Source: an uncultured bacterium (GTDB lineage: Bacteria > Planctomycetota > GCA-002687715). Taken from it: DNA of 64,000 nt. Positions within the stretch are counted from its first letter, which is position 1. Each line of letters opens with the position of its first letter. The notes under the pieces are model-generated. The model ran no database searches and had not been told where the DNA came from. It saw only the letters and a list, made by a program, of their open reading frames with translations. The position numbers were made by a program, and so were the translations under genes. Below, one piece after another: positions 35,755-44,247 of the stretch. The DNA lies in NCBI GenBank assembly GCA_902826835.1, contig CADEGH010000002.1, positions 1 to 64,000 on the forward strand, read 5' to 3'.

Positions 35755-37869
35755 CTACTGGATCACGATGCGCGCGACTGGCGAAAACCCGAGGAGCAGG
35801 CCCCCGGTGAGGTCGAACGCGACGGCATCGAAGGCCACTCCGGGAGCCAAGGGATAGGGGCCGAAGAGCTCGGAGGAGGCCGACGCGAGGAAATGGAACG
35901 GCGGCGTGCCCAGCGGCAGAGAGATCTGCGCGATGAGGAAGGGTTCGTTCGAGGAGCAGAGCCCGAGGTAAGGACCGCTGCCGATCGCGCCCGGGCAAAG
36001 CTCGGGGCTGATCACGAAGAAGTACTCGTGTCCGGGAACCAGATCGAGCAGCGAAATCTCAAGGGGTGACCCCGGACCCGTCGGCTGCTGCGGCACGATG
36101 AGCGGAGCGAGCGGAACCACGGTCACCGTCATCGCGCTCGTCGTGGCCGAGGCCGCCGCGAAGTTTTGCGAGGTCGCGGTGAGCGTGACCGAGTCCATCT
36201 GGCCGAGCGACGCGCCCGGGGGGATGGTCACGAGGACCGACACCAGGGCTGACTGCCCCGCCGGAACCACGACAGAAGAAGGCAAAACCTGGGCGGACCA
36301 CGCTCCGGGAGTCGCAGACAGTGCCAAGGTGTCCGAGAGATAACCGTCATTCGAGACGGAAACCGAGAGCACCGCGACCTGACCAGCCGCCGCGGTAGTG
36401 GAGGGCGACACTGGACTGACCGAAACCTGCCGAACCGCCATCACCGCCGCCAACGCATCGACCCGTCCGTGGCCGAAGTGATTGTTGAAATCGAGGGTGC
36501 CACCGCAGCTCCCCGGGGCCACTTCCGTCGCGGTGTCATTGATCACCTGTTCAATCGCATCGACCTGCCCGCGCAGCGCCGGATGCGCCGAAATCAGGAG
36601 CGCCACGACGCCGGCAACGTGGGGCGTAGCCATCGACGTGCCATTCCAACCACCCGCGTAGCTGTTCCCCGGCACACAGGAGCGGACATTGACGCCGGGC
36701 GCCGCGATATCGGGCTTGACCCGCCCACTCGAATCGACGGTCACCGGGCCGCGGCTCGAAAAGCCGGCAAGGCTGCCGTTGTCGTGACGGTGAGCCCCGA
36801 CCGTGAAACACTCGTCGTAGATCGCGGGAGGATCGGCCACCGTGCTGCAATTCGATCCGGAGTTCCCAGCCGCGACCACCGGCAAGATTCCCGCCAGACG
36901 GTGCACCGCACACGCCATTTGCAGGGTCAACGCCGAACAACCCTCGGAAGGCGGGCAGGCCCACGAATTGGTCGTGAGGTCGGGGGCGAGAGCCGGATTG
37001 CCCTGCATAGGGCTGCCTCCCAGCGGATAGGGCGCGAGGAACCACTCGAAGCTCTCGAGGTAAGTGGCCGGCGTCCCGTTGCCCTGGTCCATGTTGCGCA
37101 CGCCGATCCACTGCGCGGTCGGAGCCATGCCGATTTGATTGCCGGCGCCGTCATCTCCGAGCACCGTCCCCATCGTGTGCGTTCCGTGCGCATTGTCGTC
37201 GCAGGGAGCGAGGTTGTCCGCTCCGCACGATCCACCGCCCGAGTGAATGCTGTCGTGCCAATGGAGGTTGTGATTCGCAGAAGTGCCGTTCCAACCCCGA
37301 TATTGAGACCGCAGCGCCGGATGGTCCCATTGATAGCCCGTGTCCTGACCACCGACGACCACCCCCTGCCCGGTGAATCCCAACGCCCAAACCTGGGGAG
37401 CATTGGTGAAGGCGATTCCCGGTTCCACCGCAAACGTCACGGGTGATTCCAGGAGCTTGGCATCTGGCCCGGACAAAAGTCCGCGCGTGATCGGATTGCC
37501 TTCGAGGTGGCGGACATCGAGGCGCGCCACGAGCTCACGGACGAGCGGCTCCGTGACCTTGGCCCAAATGGCGTTCACGATGAGGAAGGGTTGGTGTGGC
37601 GCGCCCTGCGCAGCCAACAATTCGAGAATGGGTGTCTGCGTCGCCTGCGCCACAGACCGGAGGGCCTCGAACACGAAGCGCCCCTTGTCGGCCTTCTCCG
37701 TGAGGCGGCGCGCCGGCTCCAGATCTGCCTGGGCCTCGAGCACGATGATGACCTCGGCGGATCCGTGCGCCCGCAATTGGCGCTCGACCCAGGGATCGAC
37801 CTTTGATTCCAAAATCTGCGCGGGCAGAAGTCCGGCACAGACGATCAGCAGACAAAACCATCGGGGCAT
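35755..37869 (-). CDS. Secreted subtilisin-like serine protease (S8) with C-terminal module
   Basis: A 704-residue exported peptidase. After the signal peptide, a propeptide-like region (about 25-150) precedes the S8 domain with its catalytic triad: Asp in VVGGQDTGYQWDHPAL, His in NAHGTHTMGTVLGDD, Ser in GGWNGTSMATPHVAG. A beta-sandwich domain follows (about 480-590), then the shared secreted C-terminal module (ending ARIVIQ). Several cysteines occur near the active site. The ATG at 37869 begins the signal peptide and has GGAG nine bases upstream; a TAGACT hexamer lies further upstream at 37922-37927. Confidence 0.92.
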   Translation of the reverse strand: MPRWFCLLIVCAGLLPAQILESKVDPWVERQLRAHGSAEVIIVLEAQADLEPARRLTEKADKGRFVFEALRSVAQATQTPILELLAAQGAPHQPFLIVNAIWAKVTEPLVRELVARLDVRHLEGNPITRGLLSGPDAKLLESPVTFAVEPGIAFTNAPQVWALGFTGQGVVVGGQDTGYQWDHPALRSQYRGWNGTSANHNLHWHDSIHSGGGSCGADNLAPCDDNAHGTHTMGTVLGDDGAGNQIGMAPTAQWIGVRNMDQGNGTPATYLESFEWFLAPYPLGGSPMQGNPALAPDLTTNSWACPPSEGCSALTLQMACAVHRLAGILPVVAAGNSGSNCSTVADPPAIYDECFTVGAHRHDNGSLAGFSSRGPVTVDSSGRVKPDIAAPGVNVRSCVPGNSYAGGWNGTSMATPHVAGVVALLISAHPALRGQVDAIEQVINDTATEVAPGSCGGTLDFNNHFGHGRVDALAAVMAVRQVSVSPVSPSTTAAAGQVAVLSVSVSNDGYLSDTLALSATPGAWSAQVLPSSVVVPAGQSALVSVLVTIPPGASLGQMDSVTLTATSQNFAAASATTSAMTVTVVPLAPLIVPQQPTGPGSPLEISLLDLVPGHEYFFVISPELCPGAIGSGPYLGLCSSNEPFLIAQISLPLGTPPFHFLASASSELFGPYPLAPGVAFDAVAFDLTGGLLLGFSPVARIVIQ

Positions 37870-37982
37870 GAGCAGGCTCCAGGTAGCTCCCCCGGCGAGG
37901 GGGAAGACGAACGGCACCCGGAGTCTAAACCAGCCTCCCCTGAACTTGCCAAGACTTCTTGGCCGGAAACTACCCGGAGCGA

Positions 37983-39062
37983 TCAGAGCTTCGTGACGGA
38001 GGCGATATCCAGGTCGAAGCTGCCGTTCTCGTTTTCGAAGAGAACGCAGAAATAAAGCTCGCGCCCATCCGCGGTCATCGAGGGTTCGGCCACCCCGCGC
38101 ACCGGGCCGCCGCGCTCGAACCACACCAGTTTTTCCGGCTCGGCCCACTGGTTGTCGCCCAGGCGCTTGCTCTTGTAGATCGCGAGATCGCCGCCCCGGT
38201 TCGAGGTGAAGATGAAATGCCCGTCGGCGGTCAGGTGGCACTGCCAGGAGTCGCTGTTCTTCGTGTTGATCGGCGCGGCGAGGCACACCGGATTCGACCA
38301 CGCACCGTTGGCACCCTCTTTGGCCATCCAAAGGTGCTTGTGGTTGTTCGAAGTCCCGCCGGGACGTTTTTCGCTCCAAAAGAACAGGGTGCGGGAGGCG
38401 GGATCGAAGTGGGGATCTTGATCGTCGTAGTTGGCATTGAACGGAAGGGACTGGCCGACCCCACTCGCCGAGGCGCGCCACAGATCGACGTCCCAATCGG
38501 TCGGCGACGCCGGGTGATTGGAGTTGTAGAAGAACTCTCCGCTGGCCTCCATCATCCCGCTCTCGGAGGTTTGCGGCGGCGTGGTATTCACCGAGACCGA
38601 GTGTTTCTGGGGCGCGGAGAAGCCGGTTCCGGCCCGCCGCGAGACGAAGGTGTCGAACGCAAACTCCGGCAGGTTGCCACGCGAGGGTCCGCGCTTGTAC
38701 TGCGCGAACTTGTTCAAATCCATCTTCGCCTTCGCCGCGAGCCCGTGGAAGTCGCAGGGCACGTAGGCGAAGTAAAGCGAGTTCCCGTCGGGCGAAATCG
38801 AGGCGCTGTCCTCCCAGCCGGTGGAGTTGACCGATCCGGCCACCAGCGTGGGTGCGCCATATCCGGACGCCACGCGAACCTTGGCCATGCCGCCGGCCTT
38901 CAGGGTCGCCCAATCAGTGTCGTTCATGGAATCGACGCCGCCACCTCCCGCGCCCGATCCTCCCCCCGCCTGTCCCTGCTGAATGGCCTGCTGAATCGCA
39001 TCGCACCCGGTCAGAAGTCCAAAGCTCAGGAGGAGGGCGAGAAGGACGGAGGTTCGCAACAT
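37983..39062 (-). CDS. Lipoprotein with WD40-like (PD40) beta-propeller
   Basis: A 359-residue lipoprotein: the signal MLRTSVLLALLLSFGLLTGC contains a lipobox with the acylated cysteine at residue 20, followed by a Gly/Gln-rich spacer. The rest shows TolB/PD40-type blades (DSASISPDGNSLYFAYV, CHLTADGHFIFTSNRGGDLAIY, EPSMTADGRELYF). Likely attached to the outer or inner membrane facing the periplasm; ligand unknown. Confidence 0.85.
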   Translation of the reverse strand: MLRTSVLLALLLSFGLLTGCDAIQQAIQQGQAGGGSGAGGGGVDSMNDTDWATLKAGGMAKVRVASGYGAPTLVAGSVNSTGWEDSASISPDGNSLYFAYVPCDFHGLAAKAKMDLNKFAQYKRGPSRGNLPEFAFDTFVSRRAGTGFSAPQKHSVSVNTTPPQTSESGMMEASGEFFYNSNHPASPTDWDVDLWRASASGVGQSLPFNANYDDQDPHFDPASRTLFFWSEKRPGGTSNNHKHLWMAKEGANGAWSNPVCLAAPINTKNSDSWQCHLTADGHFIFTSNRGGDLAIYKSKRLGDNQWAEPEKLVWFERGGPVRGVAEPSMTADGRELYFCVLFENENGSFDLDIASVTKL

Positions 39063-39089
39063 GGCAGGGTCTCGAGGGAGATGCGAGTT

Positions 39090-39106
39090 GCCGAGCCCGG
39101 CTCGGC
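39090..39106. repeat. Perfect 17-base inverted repeat GCCGAGCC-C-GGCTCGGC
   Basis: An eight-base-pair palindrome with a one-base centre, in the 47-base gap between the glycosyltransferase stop and the lipoprotein start. It has no T-run after it on either strand, so it may be an operator or RNA processing site as well as a weak terminator. Confidence 0.6.
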
Positions 39107-39109
39107 AGG

Positions 39110-40837
39110 TCAAAGGCGGCGCCAGATTATCAGCTCGTCGTTTCCGAGGGCGGTCGCGCCACCAAGCAGGCGCCGCGGTAACCCTCGCGAGAGCCAGGTC
39201 TTCACTGGCGTCGAGCCCAGACTCGGAACGATGGGGTCGCGGCCGAACAGGCGCTTCGAGGAGGTTTCCGCATAGCCGATCTTGCGGAGGATCGTGCCCC
39301 ACGCGGCGGCATCGGCCTGCGGGATCAGCGCGACGACCGCGCCCGGCCTAAGCCCGATCACGAGGGAGGTTTCCGCGGCCCCCGAGGCCTTCTGAACTTC
39401 GACCACGAGCAGGTGCGACGGAGCCGTCGCCTCCGAATCTTCCGCCAGAATTGAGGGGAGTGGCTTCACGCGGATCCCGCGTTTTTCGAGCCAACGAGGC
39501 AGCGCCTTGGTCGGGCTCGCAACCCACGCCGCTCCGCCGGTGGGAAGCGAAGCTGCGGCCGCATCTCCCAGCGCCTGCAGGCCACGGCGGGCGGACAGGG
39601 CGGCGAAGTAGTCGTCCTGCACCAGATCGAAGTGATTGAGCGAGGCTTCGAAGTCCTGCCAGGTCGGCGCGGAAGGAGTCCACGCGGGGCGCGGAGGCAG
39701 GGCCGGCCGCGCCTTTTCGGCCAGCACTTCGCGGTAAATCGACTCGTAGCGATCCCCGAGCACGCTGAAGGCATAGCGACGCTCGACGTGGTCGCGGCAG
39801 TGCCCCGGAGCCTCCGGCCGTCCCGCGAGTTCGATGCCACGAACGAGGGCGTCGGCCACCTCGGCCGGCGTCGCGTTTTCCTCGAACATCACGCCCACCC
39901 GCGGGTCATCGAGAATCTCCCCGATGGCTCCACTCCGCGTCGCGACCACCGGAGTGCCCGACGCCAAAGACTCCGTCACCACGAGCCCGAAGGCCTCGTT
40001 CACCGATGGGAGCACACTGATGGTGGCGTTTCGGTAGACCTCCGGCAAATCTTCGGCGCGTCCGAGGCCGAGCACGCGGATGCGCACACGGGTCGATTCG
40101 GACAAGTGTGCGAGCAACTCGGTCTGGGCGCGCTCGTGCCCGTGCCCGGAGAGGATCAGCTCGGCGTGTGGCAGTTTCGCAAGCAGCGCCTCGAAGCCAC
40201 GCACCAACACGGAAACCCGCTTCCGAGGATCCCCCATCGCCGCGGTGCAGACGATGCGCGCCGTCTTTGGGTCCTTCGGAGGCGACACCGTGAAGAGGTG
40301 GAGGCTGCACCCCGGCGGCACGACGATGGCCGGACGCCCGTACTCGCGCTCGAGCACGCCGGAAACAAACGCACTGAGTGCGGTGACTCGGGAAGCCCCC
40401 GCGAGGCCCTCCTCGAACATGCGTTTCCCGAAGCGGAAGTCGGGATGGAACGGATTACAGTCGATGAGTTTGTAGACGTACGGCGTTCCGGTGCGGCGGG
40501 CGTAACGCGCGGCGGCAAACGCGTCGACGGGATAGCTGGCCTGGACGATGTCGTACTCGGAGCGCGCGAGTTCCTTGGCGGCGAGCCAGCCGAAGGTCGC
40601 AAGCCGCTGGATCTTGAACGCGGTGAGGATCGGCTGATCCGGGAGCGGAATGTAGACGGCCCGCATGCCGTCCCGCATCGTTTCGAACCGGTGTCGGCCC
40701 GGCGAGGGCTGGATGATCGTGACGTCGTGCCCGCGGCGCGCCATTTCGACGCCGAGTTCGTAGATGCAGCGGTTCCCCCGCCGCACATGCGGCCAGGGGA
40801 GTGTCGACACCACGGCCAGCCGCAGGGGTGCGCTCAT
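39110..40837 (-). CDS. GT4 glycosyltransferase with a methyltransferase-like C-terminal domain
   Basis: A 575-residue protein. Residues about 1-375 form a GT-B glycosyltransferase of family 4 (RRGNRCIYELGVEMARRGHDV, VVPPGCSLHLF, and the nucleotide-sugar-binding LPSVNEAFGLVVTESLASGTPVVATRSGAIGEI region in outline). Residues about 395-575 look like a degraded SAM methyltransferase (LLVVEVQKASG, GLRPGAVVALIPQAD, LRKIGY), without a convincing SAM-binding glycine motif. It follows the Wzm/Wzt exporter genes, so it probably builds an exported polysaccharide or O-antigen. Confidence 0.85.
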   Translation of the reverse strand: MSAPLRLAVVSTLPWPHVRRGNRCIYELGVEMARRGHDVTIIQPSPGRHRFETMRDGMRAVYIPLPDQPILTAFKIQRLATFGWLAAKELARSEYDIVQASYPVDAFAAARYARRTGTPYVYKLIDCNPFHPDFRFGKRMFEEGLAGASRVTALSAFVSGVLEREYGRPAIVVPPGCSLHLFTVSPPKDPKTARIVCTAAMGDPRKRVSVLVRGFEALLAKLPHAELILSGHGHERAQTELLAHLSESTRVRIRVLGLGRAEDLPEVYRNATISVLPSVNEAFGLVVTESLASGTPVVATRSGAIGEILDDPRVGVMFEENATPAEVADALVRGIELAGRPEAPGHCRDHVERRYAFSVLGDRYESIYREVLAEKARPALPPRPAWTPSAPTWQDFEASLNHFDLVQDDYFAALSARRGLQALGDAAAASLPTGGAAWVASPTKALPRWLEKRGIRVKPLPSILAEDSEATAPSHLLVVEVQKASGAAETSLVIGLRPGAVVALIPQADAAAWGTILRKIGYAETSSKRLFGRDPIVPSLGSTPVKTWLSRGLPRRLLGGATALGNDELIIWRRL

Positions 40838-40859
40838 CGGTCGTCCATCGCTCGGAGGA

Positions 40860-42155
40860 TCAACTCAGGGGCTCCAAGAATTCCGTGCGCCACGCGAGAT
40901 CCGGGCGGACGGCGCCCGGCCAGTCGCCGTGGCACGAGCCGCGCCGCTCGGCGTCGTCTTCGATGTCGATCGTAAGGAGTTGATCGTTCTGATACACGAT
41001 CAAACCTTCATTCTGCCGGAACAAGACTTCGAGGAAGTGGGTGCCGTCGTTGAGCAGGTCCCCCGGCACCTCGCAGACGCTGCGAAAGAGCCCGCGCGGG
41101 AAGGCCTTGCCGTGCCAGTTGGGATCACGAATCGATACCGTGCGGAAGACGATCGTGCCCTGCTCGTTGCAGAGGTGGAACACCACCGCCAGGGCCGATC
41201 CCGGCTTCAGGTTCCAGAACTCGATTTCAAACTGGAGCGGAGTGCGGATGTTGAGGCGGCCTTCGGTCACGCCGCCCGGAGCCAACACTCGCGCGCTCTT
41301 GATGCGCACTTCGTCGTTACCCGGGGCGTCCGCGAGGGTGGCCCACGACCGCGCCCGAGAGGGGGCGAACGAAGTGCGCAGGTACGCGCCGACCACGTCG
41401 GCGACCGGCCCATCCTGGACGACCCGCCCCCGATCGAGCCAGATCGCCCGCGTGCAGAGGCTCTGCAGGGCGGCCATGTTGTGGCTGACGAAGAACACGG
41501 TGCGCCCGGAGAGCCCGGGTCCGCTCATGTGCCCGAGGCACTTCTTTTGGAACGCGGCGTCCCCGACCGCCAAGACTTCGTCGATGAGGAGCACGTCGCA
41601 TTCGAGATGCGCGGCGACCCCGAACGCCAAACGGATGAACATCCCGCTCGAGTAGCGCTTGACCGGCACGTCGAGGAAGCGGGCGACCTCCGAGAACTCG
41701 ACGATCTCGTCGAATTTGCGCCGGATTTCGTGGCGGGACATCCCGAGGATCGCCCCGTTCAGGAAGATGTTCTCGCGTCCGGTGAGTTCGGGGTGGAAAC
41801 TCGTGCCGACTTCGAGCAGGCTGCCGACCCGCCCGCGCATCCGAACCTCGCCCTCGCTCGGGCGGGAGATGCGGCTCAAGATCTTCAGCAGCGTGGACTT
41901 GCCCGCGCCATTCCGCCCGACCAAACCCACGACTTCGCCCGGCTGGATCGACAGCGAAACGTCGGCCAACGCCTCGAACATCGGCGGGGGCGGCGGCGTG
42001 GCCATGAGGCCGACCTGGCGCAGCGGCCACAGCGCCATGTCTTTCAGGCTGTCGCGCAGCGTCCGGTAGGTCGGAAAACCCACCTGCGACTGCGCCACGC
42101 CCAGGCGGAAGCGCTTGATGACGTGGGAGACTTCAATGGCCGGAGGTGTTGCCAT
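40860..42155 (-). CDS. Polysaccharide ABC exporter ATP-binding protein with sugar-binding tail (Wzt-like)
   Basis: A 431-residue nucleotide-binding subunit. Walker A is GRNGAGKST, the signature is YSSGM, and Walker B is VLLIDEVLAVGD, all as in the O-antigen/teichoic acid exporter branch. Residues about 265-431 form a Wzt-type C-terminal beta-sandwich that reads the chain terminus of the polysaccharide (VRIKSARVLAPGG, TPLQFEIEFWNLKPGSALAV). Its ATG shares a base with the permease stop (TGATG). Confidence 0.92.
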   Translation of the reverse strand: MATPPAIEVSHVIKRFRLGVAQSQVGFPTYRTLRDSLKDMALWPLRQVGLMATPPPPPMFEALADVSLSIQPGEVVGLVGRNGAGKSTLLKILSRISRPSEGEVRMRGRVGSLLEVGTSFHPELTGRENIFLNGAILGMSRHEIRRKFDEIVEFSEVARFLDVPVKRYSSGMFIRLAFGVAAHLECDVLLIDEVLAVGDAAFQKKCLGHMSGPGLSGRTVFFVSHNMAALQSLCTRAIWLDRGRVVQDGPVADVVGAYLRTSFAPSRARSWATLADAPGNDEVRIKSARVLAPGGVTEGRLNIRTPLQFEIEFWNLKPGSALAVVFHLCNEQGTIVFRTVSIRDPNWHGKAFPRGLFRSVCEVPGDLLNDGTHFLEVLFRQNEGLIVYQNDQLLTIDIEDDAERRGSCHGDWPGAVRPDLAWRTEFLEPLS

Positions 42156-43006
42156 CAGATGATGTCCGCGAAGTCGTCTTCCACGCGGCGGAAGTAGAGG
42201 CAGCCGAAGTAAAACAGAGCGATGGAGAGGCTGCCTCCGAGCAGGACTCCGACCCAGGGGAAGGGTCCGCCGAGCACGCTGGCGCGAAAGCCCGAGATCA
42301 GTCCATCGAGCGGGTGGAAATCCAGGAGCCTAAGGCCGCCGCGAGAGTCCGCGGGCGCCTGCGTTTGCAGATAGATGCTGGGTGTCGCAAACAGCATCAA
42401 TTGGATCAGGAACGGCATCACGAAGCGGATGTCGCGGTAAGCCACCATGAGGGCCGCGAGCAGAGACCCGAGCCCCATGGCAGCGAGCACGAGCAACCCC
42501 ACGACGATCGGGAGCATGAGGATGGTCCAACTCGGAGCGACTCCGAAGCCGAGCAAGAGCAGGGCCAATAGGAAAAATCCGAGTACAAAGTCGACCAGGC
42601 CGGCCAACACCGCCGCGAAGGGGATGCACAGGCGCGGGAAGTAGACCTTCGTGACCACCCGCTCTGAGGCGACGACGCTGTTGCCCGCCGAAGAGATGGC
42701 GGTCGAAAAGAAGGTCCAGGGCAACATGCCGGTGAAGACGTGGAGAAAGTACGGCCACGGCCCGGTGGGAACCTGCGCATAGCGGGCGAGGACATACACG
42801 AAGACCAGGCTCATCGCGACCGGCTGGACCAGCGCCCAGGCCACGCCCAAGAGGGTCTGCTTGTAGCGCACCTTGAGGTCGCGCCAGGACAGGAACTGAA
42901 GGACCTCTCGAGCGCGCCACAGACCGGCCAGGTCCAGGTGGCGCCACCCGCGCACCGCGGTGATCACCGTGAACTCGGAAGAATCGGAAGGGGCGGGCTG
43001 ACTCAT
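42155..43006 (-). CDS. Polysaccharide ABC exporter permease (Wzm-like, ABC-2 type)
   Basis: A 283-residue membrane protein with six hydrophobic helices and the ABC-2 export signature: WRDLKVRYKQTLLGVAWALV before the first helix, then PRLCIPFAAVLAGLVDF and the late FHPLDGLISGFRASVLG loop. Together with the downstream ATP-binding subunit it would export a polysaccharide across the inner membrane. The ATG at 43006 is preferred over an in-frame TTG at 43036. Confidence 0.9.
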   Translation of the reverse strand: MSQPAPSDSSEFTVITAVRGWRHLDLAGLWRAREVLQFLSWRDLKVRYKQTLLGVAWALVQPVAMSLVFVYVLARYAQVPTGPWPYFLHVFTGMLPWTFFSTAISSAGNSVVASERVVTKVYFPRLCIPFAAVLAGLVDFVLGFFLLALLLLGFGVAPSWTILMLPIVVGLLVLAAMGLGSLLAALMVAYRDIRFVMPFLIQLMLFATPSIYLQTQAPADSRGGLRLLDFHPLDGLISGFRASVLGGPFPWVGVLLGGSLSIALFYFGCLYFRRVEDDFADII

Positions 43007-43064
43007 GGGGGTGGCGGGATCATCTCTGATCCGCAAAGGCCGCAGAAGGGGAGCTTCCTGGCCC

Positions 43065-43094
43065 TTGACAGATCAGCTGGCTCGGCCTTAGCCT
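43065..43094 (+). promoter_or_regulatory. Promoter TTGACA-18-TAGCCT before the secreted repeat gene and qhpG
   Basis: A perfect -35 (TTGACA, 43065-43070) and a TAGCCT -10 (43089-43094) are 18 bases apart, in the 149-base divergent gap. It reads towards the secreted repeat gene at 43156 and, 30 bases behind that gene, qhpG. Confidence 0.6.
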
Positions 43095-43155
43095 CTGGCC
43101 TTGGTTCGCACGTCTTTTCCAGCGGACCCCTCATCGCCGTTTTGGACAGCCCAAC

Positions 43156-44217
43156 ATGAAATCCATCTTGCCCCCATGCCTCCTTCTCGCCGCCGTTACG
43201 CTCAGCCTGAGCTCAATGGCGGTCGCCCAAGCCCCGCTATTTTCCGCGGCGACCCCCTGCGGTCAGATTCTGACCGTGCAGGCCGGCAACACGCTGACCT
43301 ACAACGTCGAGGTGTCGGCCAATACCGGACTCCCCGGCGAAGGCGTGTTCCTGAACAGCACCGCGCTCCCCGGCACCGCGACCCACACGACCCCTCTCCC
43401 GGTCTTCATCCAGGGCCCGCCCGCGACCGCGACGACCACCTTCAATTGGACCACCGGCCCGGGAGACGTGGGCGTGCACGCGGTCACCTACGTTTCCCAG
43501 AACACTCTCCAGCAAAGCACGAACTGCACCATCATCATCGACGTCGTCCTTTCGACCTTGCCGGTGTTCATCCCACCGACGCCTTGCGGCCAAACCCTGA
43601 ACGCCAGCGTCGGCGTCCCGTTCAGCTTCACTGTCTCGGCGATTGCGCCCGGAGTCGCGATTGCTCTGCTCTCCGGCCAGCTCCCAAACGGCGCCACCCA
43701 CACGCCTCCCCTCCCGCTGCAGATCGTCGGGCCGCAGTACCCAGTTGCGAGTTCGGTCTTCGATTGGACGCCCACCCAGGCTGATTCCGGACTGCACACT
43801 TTCGAGTACGCAGCGTTCAATCAATTCGGCCAGCAGACCAATTGCAGCATCTCGGTATTGGTCGCGGAGTGCTACCTCCTCCTCAGCACCCGGGGCAGCC
43901 TCAACATGCCGATCGCGGGTTCCAACGGCAACTACCTCCTGACCTACCCGGACTTCGTCTATCCGGTGACGATGGAGGAGATCCCGAGCTTCGCCATCCC
44001 GGCGTGGGCGGCGGGCCTGGAGATCTTCGCGCAGATTGCCATGTACAACCCCTCCGTCTTCCCGACCGACCCCATCAAGATGAGTGACGCCCTGCGTGTC
44101 ACGGTCGGCGGCCCGGTCGTGAACTACGGTCCGACCAACGGCGGGATGTCAATCTGGCTCGCCAATGCGCCGACCGTCGGGTCGAGCACCGACATCCGAT
44201 TCTCCATTCAGTGGTAA
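43156..44217 (+). CDS. Secreted two-repeat beta-sandwich protein with C-terminal module
   Basis: A 353-residue exported protein of unknown function. After the signal peptide (ending AVAQA) there are two repeats of about 100 residues (about 32-130 and 137-238), each beginning TPCGQ, carrying a GATHTPPLP or ATHTTPLP strand, an FxWT segment, a G-x-H-x-x-x-Y strand and ending in a C-S/T-I strand; each repeat has a conserved cysteine pair. The last about 110 residues are the shared planctomycete secreted module. Possibly an immunoglobulin-like cell-surface protein. Confidence 0.75.
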   Translation: MKSILPPCLLLAAVTLSLSSMAVAQAPLFSAATPCGQILTVQAGNTLTYNVEVSANTGLPGEGVFLNSTALPGTATHTTPLPVFIQGPPATATTTFNWTTGPGDVGVHAVTYVSQNTLQQSTNCTIIIDVVLSTLPVFIPPTPCGQTLNASVGVPFSFTVSAIAPGVAIALLSGQLPNGATHTPPLPLQIVGPQYPVASSVFDWTPTQADSGLHTFEYAAFNQFGQQTNCSISVLVAECYLLLSTRGSLNMPIAGSNGNYLLTYPDFVYPVTMEEIPSFAIPAWAAGLEIFAQIAMYNPSVFPTDPIKMSDALRVTVGGPVVNYGPTNGGMSIWLANAPTVGSSTDIRFSIQW

Positions 44218-44225
44218 GAGGGTGA

Positions 44226-44242
44226 GCCGCCGTCCCGGCGGC
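44226..44242 (+). repeat. GC hairpin just upstream of the qhpG start
   Basis: Seven-base-pair stem (GCCGCCG / CGGCGGC) with a three-base loop, ending five bases before the qhpG ATG. It would cover the ribosome-binding position of qhpG, so it may restrain its translation or stop transcription from the secreted-protein gene. Confidence 0.55.
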
Positions 44243-44247
44243 ACCCC

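Noticed and set aside
43156..44217. The two-repeat secreted protein as part of the amine dehydrogenase
   Set aside because: It has no counterpart in known QHNDH loci and carries the shared secreted tail; it merely precedes qhpG.
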